Assembly (NCBI RefSeq): GCF_954871325.1
Contig: NC_088777.1
Location: 19,011,366-19,075,365 of the forward strand
Origin: Gordionus sp. m RMFG-2023
Lineage: Eukaryota; Nematomorpha; Gordioida; Chordodea; Parachordodidae
Direction: 5' to 3'
DNA length: 64,000 bases
Part shown: in pieces, positions 1 through 13,900 of the stretch
Position numbering within the stretch: position 1 is the first letter of the stretch
Layout of the letters: each line of letters begins with the position of its first letter
The notes under the pieces: model-generated
What the model saw: the letters and a program-made list of their open reading frames with translations, nothing else
The model's database searches: none
What the model was told of the DNA's origin: nothing
Made by a program: the position numbers and the translations under genes

Positions 1-130
1 GTGCCAACAAGCGTCAATTAGTATCAACAAGCGGTAATGCGTGTCAAAAAGTGCTAACAACTAATGATTGTCAAAAAGCCCCAATGAGTGCCAACAAATG
101 CTAATAAGTACCAACAAGAGTCAAAAGGTA
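1..130. repeat. Degenerate 11-12 bp minisatellite at window edge
   Basis: Variants of a unit close to GTGCCAACAAG recur about every 11-12 bases, with CAACAA, GTCAAAAAG and GTGCCAACAA cores at several steps. The array probably continues to the left of the window. The copies are too diverged to count exactly. Confidence 0.5.
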
Positions 131-1190
131 TTGTTGGCAATTTATCAGCAATTTGCCTATAGACATTTCTCCAGTAACTTTTCCGCCATAGAGCGCCCAT
201 AAGTGACAACAAGATCTAACAAGATTTTTTCACAAAAACAAGCCATTTAGGTTCTCATTAAGTCGTACTATAAAAGAATGTTCGTCTTTTTTTATAAATT
301 TCCCCTAATCATAAATTTCAACATAAAATTATTAGGTTATTAATAAATTTGATTATTCACCGCTTTTTATTAACACATTATAAATATCAAACGGTAATTT
401 TGTAAATTTAAAATGTTATCAAAAGAAGATCTATTACTTATAAAATTATGCCATGAAGATAAAAATTCGAATATATCAAGTTTGAATCCTAAATTCCATA
501 GGAATGAGTAGAATATTCGTGCAATTTAATGCACAGACTTCTACTTGGGGGTAGGATATGTATGACGCAAGATCGTCATTGAAATTGAAAGGGGAGGGGG
601 ATTTAATTTATGATTATGCTATCGTCATTCGAATAAAATTGGATGGGAGTGGTTTTGATTTCCCTTTTATACTAATTTTAATTTGGTAGAAGGGATTAAA
701 ATTTTCGAATTGAGTAATATAGTCATTGACTTAGGGGGGTTTAGAAATCTCTGGTTTTAACAAGCTTTAAAAGCGACTTTAAAATAAGGTATTCATATTC
801 CGCTGATCAAAATCTACCGTATTATCAAATGTAGAAAAAATTAAGTTTATAAAAAATGCTACAACCATTTAGACAGACTTGAGAGAAAAATTCCTAAAGT
901 ATGTTCGATCAGTGGAATCTAAGATATATTTCGTTAACTTTATGTATGCTTGTAATTTGTTTACTAATGTATTAAGAAACATTTTTGAAAAGAGCGAGCA
1001 TCTGGCTATAGTCTAACTATGAGTGACTAATAATCAGACTGACGATTCATTCATAAAAGTTTATATCATTGCAAAACAGCTGATGACGCTATTTAGGCCA
1101 TTTGATTATATATGAAAAAAATTTGTGTTAAAATTCTTTTCCATTTTATTTATTATTATGTTTCATGTCTATAGTAATTCTATGAATTAC
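131..1190. other. AT-rich sequence without recognisable gene
   Basis: I see no coding signal or clear transposon terminus here. There is only a short imperfect inverted pair (ATTCCGCTGATC near 798 and GATCAGTGGAAT near 908) and mixed low-complexity sequence. Confidence 0.4.
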
Positions 1191-1194
1191 TAAT

Positions 1195-2370
1195 ATTAGT
1201 AGATGGAAGAGCAATTAAATCATGTTATGAAAAGTGGAATATAAAGTTCCACATGCAGAATTCAATTGAGTATAAACAAATGTTCTTTTATTCAAAATAA
1301 TTTTCATACAAATATTTCTAAAATATATTATGCGAATACAAAATATATAGTCTCTATTTCATAATCTCTCATATAATCCCTAATTATAACATCTCCCCTC
1401 CTTTAACACTCCTCTAATCAAATCCTGGTACGTACAATAAACTTTTGTGCGCTCTGTTCTAAGATTGTATTTTGCATTTCTAATTACTTCATCCACCCTT
1501 CCAATCGTCCATCTAAACTTTCATATTTTAATATCAACACATGTTCCTTCTGACCCATTCAGAATTTATTCGACCATAACATTCCAGATATTTTCATTTC
1601 TTCCTCCTTTTGACGAACCCAACATTAATAATGTTTTTCCTAGCAAATATCCCTCAGCCGAAGATGCACCTTCTCATTCTCTAATTGAGATATTCATTTT
1701 TTACTGTTACCATATTTTTCTTTTCTCAGCCAAGAATTCCGCAACTATTCTCTTGGCTTAATCGTTGGAGCTTAGAAGGTTTGGACTTAGAGTAGAAAAG
1801 AAAAGTATGGTGACAATGAAAAATGGATATCTAGAATATTCTATAATAAAAGTAAGAATGAGAACGATGTATCTATCTTCGGCTTTTGTGAGGAAAGACA
1901 TTATTAAGGTTTATTAGTTAAAAAGAAATTAAAAACCCGGGTAAGTTATGAAGTAGAATAAATTGGGAATAGGTCTGGGTATGTGTTTATTTTAAGGGAA
2001 TGTGGGTAGACGATTGGAAGGATGGGGGAAGTAATTGGAAATGAAAAATACAATATTAGGGCAGAAAGCGGAATAGTTTATTGTAGGCACCAGGATCAAT
2101 TGAGATCTAGAGGGGAAATATTATAATCCGGGATTATATGAGTGAAAAAATAATTAAATTGATACTATATTTTGTATTGGCATGATATATTTTAGTGATT
2201 TATGTTCATGAGTGTTATGAAACGGTGGAAAAAAAATCATAAAGTTTTGCGATAATAGAAATATTGGTATGAAGATTATATTGAATAAAAGAACCTTTGT
2301 TTTATTAGTTAACATGATTAAACCATATATTCCACGTTTCATAATTTGATCTAATTGCTCTCCCATCTGA
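1195..2370. mobile_element. Head-to-head pair of LTR-retroelement 3' ends (large inverted repeat)
   Basis: The two halves, about 1195-1755 and 1765-2370, are diverged reverse complements. The outer parts share an inverted AGATGG.AGAGCAATTA block. In each arm a short coding-like tail runs outwards into a purine-rich stretch (GGAGGGGAGA in the left arm) followed by a TGTTATAAT-like start, which is the layout of a polypurine tract and the beginning of an LTR. I read this as two old LTR-retroelement 3' ends facing away from each other. The family is uncertain, it is decayed, and no domain could be recognised. Confidence 0.4.
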
Positions 2371-2539
2371 TAATATTAGCAATTCAGATACAGGGAATTA
2401 CAAATATCTTGAAATATAATAATAGATTTAAAAATATCTAATATCAAGATTATTATACATTTTTTTTGTTAGTAATTCTAATAAATTAAAACCGCTTATA
2501 ATACAATTAGAAGTTAGAATACTTTTAATTTTCAAGATT

Positions 2540-3340
2540 AACATATTAAATGCAAAGTCTATATACATATCTTTCAATGCATCTATTTAAATTTTTTGTC
2601 CATTTTTATTGTTTCAAATATTGCTTATATTTTTAATGGTAAAATATTATATTTTAATGATTTTAGGTTTAAAATTTAATAACTGAATAATTTTATTTTT
2701 CAACTTATTATATTATTTTCATCAAACATATACATCAAGGAATGGAAAAACCACAGATATGCGTCTTTTAAATCATTTTAAAAAATTTTTGACGAATGGT
2801 GGATTGTGTAGTTAAACCATTAAGATTCAAGCCAAAATAATATTATATAAGCCTCGAAATTTTTATATAGAAGTCTAAACCTTTCTGCCGTCTATCAGCA
2901 AAATCTCCGGGCTTACATAATATTATTGTCTGAAATCTTGATCGAGTCGTTTTTAAAATCGATCCAAATCGGCCGCCTAACACTAGGAATTGTTAATTAA
3001 AGGAAAGTACGATGGCTTCATACATTTTAAGAAATCGTTAGACCTAGGATAGAAAAAAGCAATCGTATTTTTATAATAAGTTTATTATTAACAGGTTCAA
3101 CAAATTCAGAAAAGTATATTATGAGGGTACATAAAAAAAATTATGATGAAAAAAATATAAAAAACAAAACTTGTTTAATGATGTAATTGTAAATGACTTT
3201 CCTTGTAATAATCTGTAAAATAAAATTATTTATTTTTAAAAAATAGGTCAAATTAAAGTAAATAAAAATAGATACCGGAGATATTTTGGACATATGAAGA
3301 GGATAGACCCTATTAAAAGAAGACTCTGGTAAGCCTATTG
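2540..3340. repeat. Diverged interspersed repeat, related to 57.4-58.2 kb
   Basis: Patches resemble the 57490-58240 region in the same order. One is a TATATACAT...GCATCTA.TTA block near 2560. Another is a GGACATAT / AAAATAGA.(A/G)CCGGA block near 3265-3300 that matches around 58165-58190. No coding sequence is visible. The match is by eye and approximate. Confidence 0.3.
2805..2985. mobile_element. Old copy of the TAGTGTTGTT MITE family
   Basis: The interior (GCCAAAATAATATTATATAAGC, then a TCTATCAGCAAAATCT block, then GCTTACATAATATTATT) and the right end (ATCGATCCAAATCGG, then CCTAACACTA) follow the order seen in the well-preserved MITE at 33080-33302. The left terminus is eroded. It sits inside the 2540-3340 repeat. 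Confidence 0.45.
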
Positions 3341-4080
3341 ATATTTTGGAAGATATCTTGTGATAAAATAAATTTTAAAAAGAAACAGATATTTCTGTTA
3401 TTTTAAATTATAGTCTTTATTTCTGACTCCGACCCCAAAACCTGGTTCAGAATTTTTTTGCTAAACCCAAATAATTTTTTGTAGAATGTGGGTTCACAAC
3501 CTGTCTAATGTTATAATGAAGGAAGAACATATATCATTATTTATAAAAATAATAATTGCATTTAAAATATTTAAAACATTTAAACGATATATAATTATTA
3601 ATGTATACTATTTTATTATTAAATATATCCAGTAATTTAATTTTATGTGTTGCTTTTAAAAAGGAAATCAAACTTAATTAATAGAGTAGTTAAGGTATTT
3701 TGTTGATATACTATTTACTTTCACTAAATATTATATGCCATTTGCAATGTTAAATTTATGATGTTCATAATAGCAAATCTACATGGTTATAACTGTTTTT
3801 TGAGCAAATTTATAATGTGTCCCTTATCTATTTATAGCAGATATTATTTGACTATTCAAAAACTTCCATTCATTTTTCCAATGCAGATGACTTTTAACAT
3901 AAAAGAATAAAGTTAAAAATGTAAAAATGGAATGTCTAATTAAGATAATTTAAAATCTAATCTTAGTAAAACTGATCTTATTATTCTAGTAGAAAATAAT
4001 TTATTTTTATGCTATATCATTATATATTATTTTTTAATTTGCAAATAAATAGAATAAAATATCCTGCTTAGCTTTAGATG
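3341..4080. other. AT-rich non-coding stretch
   Basis: No gene, transposon end or tandem repeat can be supported. A short AACCTGGTTCAG / GGGTTCACAACCTG stretch near 3440-3510 hints at a fragment of the 'GTTCACATCCCTG' hAT family, but it is too short to assign. Confidence 0.3.
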
Positions 4081-4084
4081 AGTC

Positions 4085-4185
4085 TGGACCATAGCCAATT
4101 TGATATTTATATTGTGGTCCACGGTTCGGTGCGGTTCAATTTGTTCTTTGAAAATCGGCTCTAAACCGAACTGTGACCATCTCTA
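4085..4185. repeat. Possible DNA-transposon terminus remnant
   Basis: The segment contains two inverted GC-richer blocks, GGTTCGGTGCGGTT and its counterpart AAACCGAACTGTGACC, around an AT spacer. GC-rich palindromic islands of this sort elsewhere in the window mark hAT-like termini. No target duplication was found. Confidence 0.2.
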
Positions 4186-4225
4186 TAGAAGAGTAGTTAA
4201 ATCATTTTTACCTATATAACTTAAT

Positions 4226-4495
4226 TTGCAGTTTACTCAAGCGTTTTCTACACCAAATCTCTTAACCTTACATGTCCTAACCTCGTCCAAGAGAGTGGTT
4301 TCAGATTTTTTTGTGTTCCAAGATGGGTATAGATATCTAACCCTACAACTCATCAATCAGTATGAGAAATTTGTAAAATTTCATTGTTGTTTTAGACCTG
4401 CCTCACTAGCCAATTTCATAATTTGTTATAAGGCAGTGTCCAAAATATCAAAAAATTCGATTAGCAAACTTTTGAAACTTAACGAAAAAGATTAA
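4226..4495 (+). CDS. Short open frame of unknown origin
   Basis: An 89-codon open frame follows a plausible splice acceptor (TTAATTTGCAG, ending near 4231). I recognise no family. It lies 480 bp beyond the stop codon of the FRA10AC1 homologue on the opposite strand, so it could be the last exon of a convergent gene, a transposon scrap or chance. Amino-acid composition is ordinary rather than AT-driven, which is the only point in its favour. Confidence 0.15.
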   Translation: MQFTQAFSTPNLLTLHVLTSSKRVVSDFFVFQDGYRYLTLQLINQYEKFVKFHCCFRPASLANFIICYKAVSKISKNSISKLLKLNEKD

Positions 4496-4974
4496 ATAAG
4501 CCTTTTTCTTAATATAAAAACAGTTACATATCAAAAATATAATTCTAGAAAATTTAACATACGATTTCATTAAAATTTTAAAACTTTTTGAGTTTTTTAA
4601 AAAAGATTTTGGACGTAGCCTAATAAATGTGATTTATTTTTACTGAACTAATTTTATTTTGTTATTCGTATTGGTAAAATACGAATCTAATAATTCGTTT
4701 TAGGTATAATTAAATGAATTTAAAATAATCAAATCCATCTTCCTCAATTTTTATATTCTTATATCAATTTAATTTCATACTTGGGTAATATATTACCAAC
4801 TTTTAAATCAATAAATATTTAGTCTTGAATAAAAAATAAATTGCAAATTAAATAAAATTATAGTGAGTAAAAACAGATAGTTTTTCTGATCAAAGATAAA
4901 AATAATCAATTTATAGAATATATTTTTAATATACTCTAAAACATAATTTATTTACAATTATAAATATACTATAA

Positions 4975-7900
4975 TTATAGAAACATATCTTGAAAATATT
5001 CGTCAAATTCTTCTTCCCTAAAATAAAAACAAGATTAATGTTAATAAATAAAACGATTTTAGGTTGTTAAAATGTTGACCCTGTTCAGAGAGAAGATTAA
5101 ATTATTCAAACATAATAATCATGTAGCAATGATCAATATAAGTATATCATCATTGCAGGGTTCAATTTAACATTTTAATAGAAGCGTTGAAAGCAGTTTT
5201 AAATGAATATCAAAAAATAAGGTAAAAGAACCTCGATTTTTCAACGTTATCTTTTGTAACCATAGATTTAGCAGTCCAAACGTCATTACCTACTTTGACC
5301 TGAGCCACTTTGGAGGTTGAACCATCACCCAAAAGTTCGGTTTTTTGAGTTTCGAAATAGCTCTCAGACTCCATTTCAATTTTATGCGTATCTTTCAATT
5401 TTTCCGCATCTATGTTTATTTCCTTATCCTTACTTTTCTTTTTCTTAGTTTTTTTAATTTTGTTTTTGCGATTTATATCATCATTCTCGGTTGATTTCCG
5501 CTTGAGGTTCTTGTTAATACTCTTATCATGCAAGTGCTTAAAATTCAACTTGACGGAACATTCGGGGCATAGTCTGGCTTTGACGAGAGCATTTTTCTTC
5601 TCATATAAACAGGTGGACTATTTATTTTTATATATGTAACGATTTAATGAAAATTGATAAAAGGTGATGGTATTTTATGATTTATGGTATTCATTAATAA
5701 ACGACTTTTTTACGATATATATAAATTTTTCACTGGTTTTTTTACTCTTTTCTAATTCCGGTATAATAAAATGCAAAATACTATCATTTTTGTCATAAAA
5801 TATATGATAAAAAGTTATACCAGTTTTAAAACTATTTCCCCAACATATGTATACTTTATTTCTCAATCTAATACAAAACAAAAAACCGATTGTGAATATA
5901 AACTCAAAAGCCTTAAAGTTAAAAAAAAGTTTCCTAATCAATCAATGAGGTCCTGTTTTTGTTATTTCAAAAACATTTTGTATAGTATGATAATTTGATT
6001 TTACCTCGTTGACCTCCGAATAGGAGAAATTGACTTCCCAACTAGCCAAATCATTCCCAGTTTTAGTACAAGACTTTTCCCCACATATAAATTGTCCCTT
6101 ACCACTCAATACTTCTTTCGAGGTTCTCCATCTCATACCAATATTGCTGGTTTGGTATAGGCTCAAATCTACCACGCAATACTCCCTAAATAAACGATCG
6201 TAATACTTTTTAGCGACGCGTTTAGCCCTTAAACAATAAATATTATAAAATATCGATTAATGATATGACTTTCTTTAGACGAATAAGGAATATATATTTA
6301 AAAAAATTATTTTATTACAGTTATGATATTATTTCTTATACAATCATCAAAAAATAAAATTTGTATACTTTTTATCTCCCTAACACTTATATTTTTGTAT
6401 AAATAGGGGGGGGGGGGTAGATCTTAAAGTATAAAAATGACCTAAGCATTGTGAAAAATAATTAGTTACCTTTATAGGTTACATTCTTAAAAATTAACTT
6501 GTTCCAGTTACATTTTTTTAAAGTAACTAATTATATTTTAGGTAACTAAGAAATTATTTAAATTATTGAATAAAATAATTTTGCAATAAAGAAATTTAAA
6601 TGATATACAATTTAAATAAAGAAATGATTGCACTGAAAAAAATTAAAAATAAATTAAATTTATTTGTACTGAAATAAAAATATTACAAAATATCTATCTG
6701 CACCAAAAAAATATATAAGTAAATACAATAATAGATTAATTTTTATTTGACTTTAACAATAATTTTTAAATTTTATTATTTGGGGAGAAAAGGGGTAGGA
6801 GGAGGGGGCGATAAATTTTAATTAACAAGAATTGTGTGTATTAAAAAAATAACAGTATTAAACTAAATAAAAATTCTACCTTATTTTATTATAATTCCTA
6901 TATAAAATACATTGTATAATTTCAAATCAAATAAATCAATTATATCAAGTATTTTATTTAAAATATTGTCCTCAATATAATCAAATGCCAATTAAATCTT
7001 TTGGCCCATAGTGTAAATATAACTTTATTTGCTCGAGTGCAGAGAATGGACCCTCGTATGAGCAAGAATTACTTATAGAATTTTAAATTTTATGATAAGA
7101 AAAATTATCACTAAATTTTTTTTTATAATTTCGTTTAAGCATGTCAGTTCAGGAAACTTAAGCATGGCAATGGAAAAAAAATTTTATAGCACGCCGGGTG
7201 CACTCCTACCAATGCTACTAAGCTTTAACAGATTAAGCAAATATGAGCGCTTGATGAAAGTGAAACATTATATCTAATAAACAGCAATTTTGAATTAGAG
7301 GTAATGAGATTTCGTATATTTATTTATAAAATATAGATAGACTGCTAAATCGTTATTGATTTTATGAGAATTAATGATTTTGTGAGGACGATGAAGACGT
7401 GTAGAAACTTATCTTTTATATTATTAAAGTGCCTACAAATTTAACATTAAAAATTCCTGTAACTTTAAAATATTTTGGCAAAAGAATGGTTTCTTAGTTT
7501 ATTATTTTAAAAGTAAATTTAGAAAAGATTAATAATATTTTATAGTATTATTTTTTTTATCATCTTTATTCAAAACTGATTGCAAAATAGTATATTTTAT
7601 TTTGCAATAAAATTTTTAAGAGAGTTGGCGCTAAAGCCTTTTATTATAAATGAACATTTTTAAATATTAGGTTTTTAACCGGATAAAAAGTTCTGGGAGG
7701 TAAATTATTATAAACATTTTGGGAAAATCGATAGAAATCTTCTTCCCTCTTCAATAGGCTTCTTATTCAAAAACGAATAGGAGTAGTAAATTGTTTTGTT
7801 TGAATAAACAATAATTCAAATAAAATGAATAATAAAATCGAATCTTTTCTCATGTCTCTTGTGATAACAAGCCAATCTGATAGGTAATATGATTATAGAC

Positions 7901-10900
7901 ACAGACTAATAAAAAGACAATTAAAGAAAGAATATTTAAAAATTTAAATAATAATTCCCGAATTTTTTGAATAAAACAAACCAAAGGTATATAAAAATAT
8001 GATTACTTTTTTTAATAAATTTTTGTTAAAGGTTAGCATCAATATAAGGAAGAAAATTTCTTATGAAATAATTGGGGTTGATAATCAAGCTGGAAAAATG
8101 TCCTCACAAAAGGGAAATATGGAAACATTATGAATACAATATAGATAATGAAAAGATTGTTTACAATCATTGCGAAAACCAAAATGTAAAACTAAAACAA
8201 AATTTCCTGTAATAAATCATGACAATAGGTTCCATTCAAACTTTAGCAAAAAAAAGTTGTAATAAAATTGATATTTTTAAAGCATAAATCAACAAATTCT
8301 TTATCTAAAAAAACTAATTTTTAAGATGACTTGCTAAAGTTCTTTATTAATGACTTAGTGTTGTTAAAATTACTTTTGAAACATAACTAGTTACAGTTAC
8401 TAGTTACATTGGCAATAATATAACTAGTTATACTAACATTTTTACAAATGTAACTAGTTATTAGTTACAGTTATTTTTCAAAAGTAACTAGTTACATTAT
8501 AAGTTACTTTAAACATCATTCATATAAAGCATTTATTTACTGAACGAATTTATTTAATATAAAAAAATTATGATATACAAATTATAATCATTTGTTTAAA
8601 AAAATATACAATTTATTTATATAAAAATATAAGTAAACCGAAAAAAATATCGGATAATAGAATATTTATATTTACATCGAATAAAAATATTCTATATATT
8701 TGCATTGAAATAAAAAACATATTTTTTTCATAAAAATTTGAGTTTAATAAATGTTTATTTGCTATTAACAACAATTGGATTTCAAAATTTTTATCCAGGA
8801 GACGCGCTCGTTTCTCTCCAAAGATGAGCTTCCCTAGACTGAATAAACGCTCTACAGGAGCACTTGATGTAATAACAACATTATATTTAATAAAGAGTAT
8901 TTTTAAATTTGGAAAATCGTCATATAAAGATAATGTGCTGTTATTGGATTTAATAAAATTTTCAATAAATTCATCATTATCAATAATATTTTGACGCTTT
9001 AAATCAAAAAATCCAACTATATCTAATGAGTTTGTTGCGAACATGAGCCATTTGTGTTAGATTCACCGCGAGGTATTAAGGTATTTATTAAATTTAAAAT
9101 TTCCATCCTTTTTGATCTATTCTTTTCTTGCCTTATCCAAGGCCAATCAGTTTTAAATAGTGGATAAAAAATAGCAGCAATTATGTTATCATTATCATAA
9201 AGATCATGAAACCTATATCATTATATTATTAATTTATAAATAATTATTTAATTTAAGTTACCTTTTTTTTATACTAGCTAATATAGCATCTTTTAAAGGT
9301 TGACAATATTTTAATTCTTAAACACCTTCCAGCCAGATAAGTATCTATGTTATTGTTTGGGTATAATAACCTAGATACATTTTTTCACCTTCTAGTATAT
9401 CAATAGCTTTAGCTGTTGGTTGCATAATCTAATTTTTTTAATTGTAAATTATTTATAAGACAATAATTTAAATTTACACTGCAATATTCTTTAATAAAAT
9501 CACGATCTTGTGATGTAAATCTACACAATTCTAATTCATGACATAATAAATCGAAATCCAAAGGCATTTCATTTATAAATGATAATATTTTAGATAAAGA
9601 TGTATAAAAAGAACCCCATCTTGTTACAATGGGATATGGCAACTGAGAATGTAATCTCTTTTTAATTTGCTCAGCTGATGGCCCAGATTTGTTTTGTATA
9701 TTCCACAAACGTTGACATTTAGATATAGCAACCTTATACACTTTCCTATAATCCATATTGTTCAAAAATATTTTATTGGCATCTTGTGTTGCCACTAAGT
9801 TTAATGTGTGACAGGAACATCTTCGATGCCTGGGAAGGTAGTAGAAATCATTTATATTATAATTGGTTACCCCAGAGGAAGACATTATATCTTCTATTGA
9901 AATGTATTCAATATCTGAATCATTATTTTCCTTTATTTAGATTTATACATACATATTTTTAAAAGTAACTAGTTACTTTTGTCAGTTACAATTGGTAAAA
10001 ATATAACTAGTTATAGCTACTAGTTACAAATTTTAAAATATAACTAGTTATGACAACACTAATAACTATATATTATTTAAAACTGTAAATTCAAAGGATT
10101 TTAAAATTTTATAAAAGATCTTGATATATGTAAAGCTAATATGCTCCAATAATTTTAAATTGAATATGTTTAATACATTTGTAGAGGAACATTTAATAAA
10201 ATAAATAATATCCCCTAAAAATAATCAGATTAAATTTCCATCTCATATTTGGACAAGCCCAACATAGGTATTTTTTTTAAACATATCACTAGCAATGTTT
10301 GGTATAAATTATTATTTTAGTCAAAAAATCTTTGATTTTTCGAAAATATTCTTGCATTTAAAACTTTCTTTTGCCCTTCATGGATAACCAGTGGCCCCTA
10401 CAACGGGGGAAGGGTCCGAAGCAACTGCTTTTGAGTGGGGGTACTTTTTTTAAAAATTTTCTTTATTATTTAATTCTTTTACTGTTTTGTTACATCCATC
10501 ATGATCAAGTGATTTCTGGTTTATAAATGTAATAATAAGACTCCCCCCCCCCAGATTACATTTAACAGGTGCTTTTCAATCATAGTTGATGGCAAATATG
10601 ATGTTTCGAAATCAGAAGCAATAGCTTTGATAGTAAGATATGTTGAAAATAGTGAGACGCCGAAGCCTGTTGAAAGACTGATTGACATATATTGTACGGG
10701 AAATACCACAGGTCTCGATATTAAGCATAATATAATATCCAAACTTGGCTCGATGAATTTACCCCTTGAATTTCTAGTTGGGCAAAGTTATGATGGCGCC
10801 TCAAACATGAGTGGAAGAATCAATAGTGTGCAGGCCTTGATTATAGCAGAGCGCCAAATGCAGCTTTTATTTGGTGTTATTGTCATCGATTAAATTTAAT

Positions 10901-13900
10901 CATTGTTCAATTATGCCAATCAATTAAAGAACTTCGAAATGTTCTAGGAATACTAGATGAGATTTATATCTATTTTAATGGTGTAAAAAGATATGAGGTA
11001 CTCAAAAAATGTCAGTGTAATGATCTGAAAAAATCGCAAAGATTTCTACGCATCAAGAATAAATACCACTCGGTAATAGTACCTTATTTATTTAGATTTA
11101 ACATGTTTTTTTATTTAGAAGCTGGTTATCGTCATATAAAGATATTGTAAATTTTTTTCTACTTTATGATGCCTTGAGGGCAGAAGGATTCTGAAGATCC
11201 TGCCACTTCCACTATGGCTGCTATAGTTTTTAGAATAGAAAAATTTGATTTTATCTTATCACTTTGTGTTTTGGATAAAATATTGTTGATAACAAGTTTG
11301 GCTTGTACAAAATTGCAAACCATTTCGAAGGATATAGGGTTTGCAATAAATCAAATTCAATTGGCAAAAGATTGCTTGATTAATTTGAGAAGTATAATAT
11401 AAATTATTGTCTTAATTATTTTTTAATCTAATAGATAATAACACTGAATTTTTGGATGTTTTTTCAAAGGCAAAAGATTTTATGAAGGAGAGAAATCTAC
11501 CTTTTGATTTTGAAAGTTCTAGACTTCAAACATTACAATCCAAAAAGGAGAGGTATATATACTTTCATCATTAAATATAGAAATTTTTTTTAGCTTTAAA
11601 ATAGGTGTGTTTTATGCTGCACTCGATTTAATTATTGCAGTTTAACGAAAGATTTAATGATGATTCAATGAAATTTTTACATCGAACATCATTTTTTAAG
11701 CCAAATAATGTGGCAGAAAAATCAATTATTAAGGAAGATATCGAGGATATTTGTGAATTTTACAATTTAAATTCAAGTCAAATTTTCGAAGAAATGTTGA
11801 AGTTTAGAAATATTTATAAGATGGCCATAATGGGGAATGTAATTATTACTCATGACTTAGAGGTTCAATAATCTAAAGATTTGTCAGATTCTGAGAATTG
11901 TAAATTTATTTAATTAAAATATTTTTACCAATACATTATTTAGCTTCTTCTGATGATGATGATAATTCAGGGACTTACGATTCAGATTGGAAAAACTATT
12001 CATCTATTTTACCTTATCGTCTACTTTTAAATTTTTCTGCTTTTTCTAATTTAACAATTTTATATAAATATTTATTAACCATTCCTACAACCTCATGTAC
12101 TGCCGAAAGAGTCATGAGTAAAATTAAATTAATTAAAACAAGACTTCGTAGTACCATGAAAGATTTATTTCTCAATAATTTAACCATATTATCAATGGAA
12201 AAAAAATTATTTAAACAATTAAATATTGATAAAATTATAAAATTTTCGCTTTCTCTTCCCCTAATTTATCTAAATTATTAATTTAAAAATAATATTTATA
12301 AAGTATATATTCTTTGCATTTTATTTTTATTTATATTAAAAATTGATGCAATAAAATTTATTTTTGAAATTTTGGGTGTCATAAAGTAATTATCATTTTT
12401 TTGAGAGGTGGGGTACTTTTCAAGGGGGTATTTTGCTTTATTCGCTCAGAAAGTGTAGGGGCCACTCTGGATAAAACTCAATGATGTATATATACTACTA
12501 AATTGGCGATTTATTAATGAAAAATGCACATACATAGGAACCAGCTTAGCATCATTTTGTGCTTTACACTTGACAAATTGTCTTTATTTATCATTAAATG
12601 CCGACACGTGCAAACCACAAAATTACGCTGCTGCCGACTCCTACATATGGACATTTTAAATGCATTTAATGAATGAATGACCAATCTAGTTGTGTATATA
12701 TATAATTGGAATAACCTTAACATGATAAAATTCAATTATTTTCTACCAATAAACGATTGTTGATTGATACTTTAGTTTTTTTTCGATTTTTGATAATTAA
12801 TCTATATATTTTTTTAACCAACATTTTCTAGATCGCCTTAAAGTGTTAAATATGATTTTACTTTTATTTTTTAATTCACTTATAATTAGATAAGATTTGT
12901 AGTTAAGTCAAAAATATAGGTTTATTTTCTATATCCCGTTAATCTAACAGATTTATTAAATCTTAACATTTTAAGATTCCTTTTAAAAAGCTAAACATGA
13001 TTCTGCATTAATTTATTAAAAATGCGCATAATCATCGAGGATGTGTAGGAATTTACATGGGGATGTGTATTTAGTCATCAAAAAAAAGTTTTTTTTTATA
13101 TTTTATTAATTTATCAATTTAAAAAAAATAATTAAATAAAAAATTCCTATATCATCTCAATAAGCTAAACACGATTCATATTAATTTTATTAAATTTGAA
13201 CATCTATATTAGGGAATGCGTAATTTGATTTTAAAAAATTTCTTTTGGATATTTAAATTTTTTTATAAATTAATATTAAATTTTTCTGAATCCCCTCGAA
13301 GAGATAAACATTTTATTCTAAATATATTTTTACATTAGAGCCTTTTTAATAGGGAAGATTAGTTACCTGAAATACCCAACTCGTTGAATCTGGAACTCAA
13401 GGAATTTTTATATTTGGATGAAATATATTTAAAGTTGAAAAAATGAGTAGGATTAAAGGCTAGAAAGATATGGGCTAGGTTTATTAAAGGTTCGAGAGAT
13501 ATGGGTTAGAGTTAGAATATATTAAAAATGGTTTTTAATAAAAATTTAATAATTAATATTTATTGAAAAATGGTCAAAAGGCAGGGTATGAGATTAAATC
13601 CAATTTACTTGAGTTCGTCAATAATCATTTCCAATGATGCGTATTTGTCACGCCTAAAAATGGTTATTTTCGATAATAATAAATCTGTCTTTTTTTAATT
13701 TTATAAATTTACAAGTTTTTTAAAAAAATTAGAATTGAATTTTGTAAATTATATTGAAGAGCTAAACACAAATCTATAATAATTATTAAATATGCTCTTC
13801 TTCAAAGTTGATCTTAGTTTAGTAATGAAAAAAAATGTTTTTTTACTCATTTATCAGTTTTTATAAATTAACTAAATCATATTTAAGAGAAATGAATAAT

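Noticed and set aside
1447-1761. 104-codon plus-strand frame
   Set aside because: It is antisense to the tail of an LTR-element arm; the inverted partner arm has no equivalent frame.
5412-5639. 75-codon plus-strand frame
   Set aside because: It is the antisense of FRA10AC1 exon 6 (lysine codons read as Phe/Leu).
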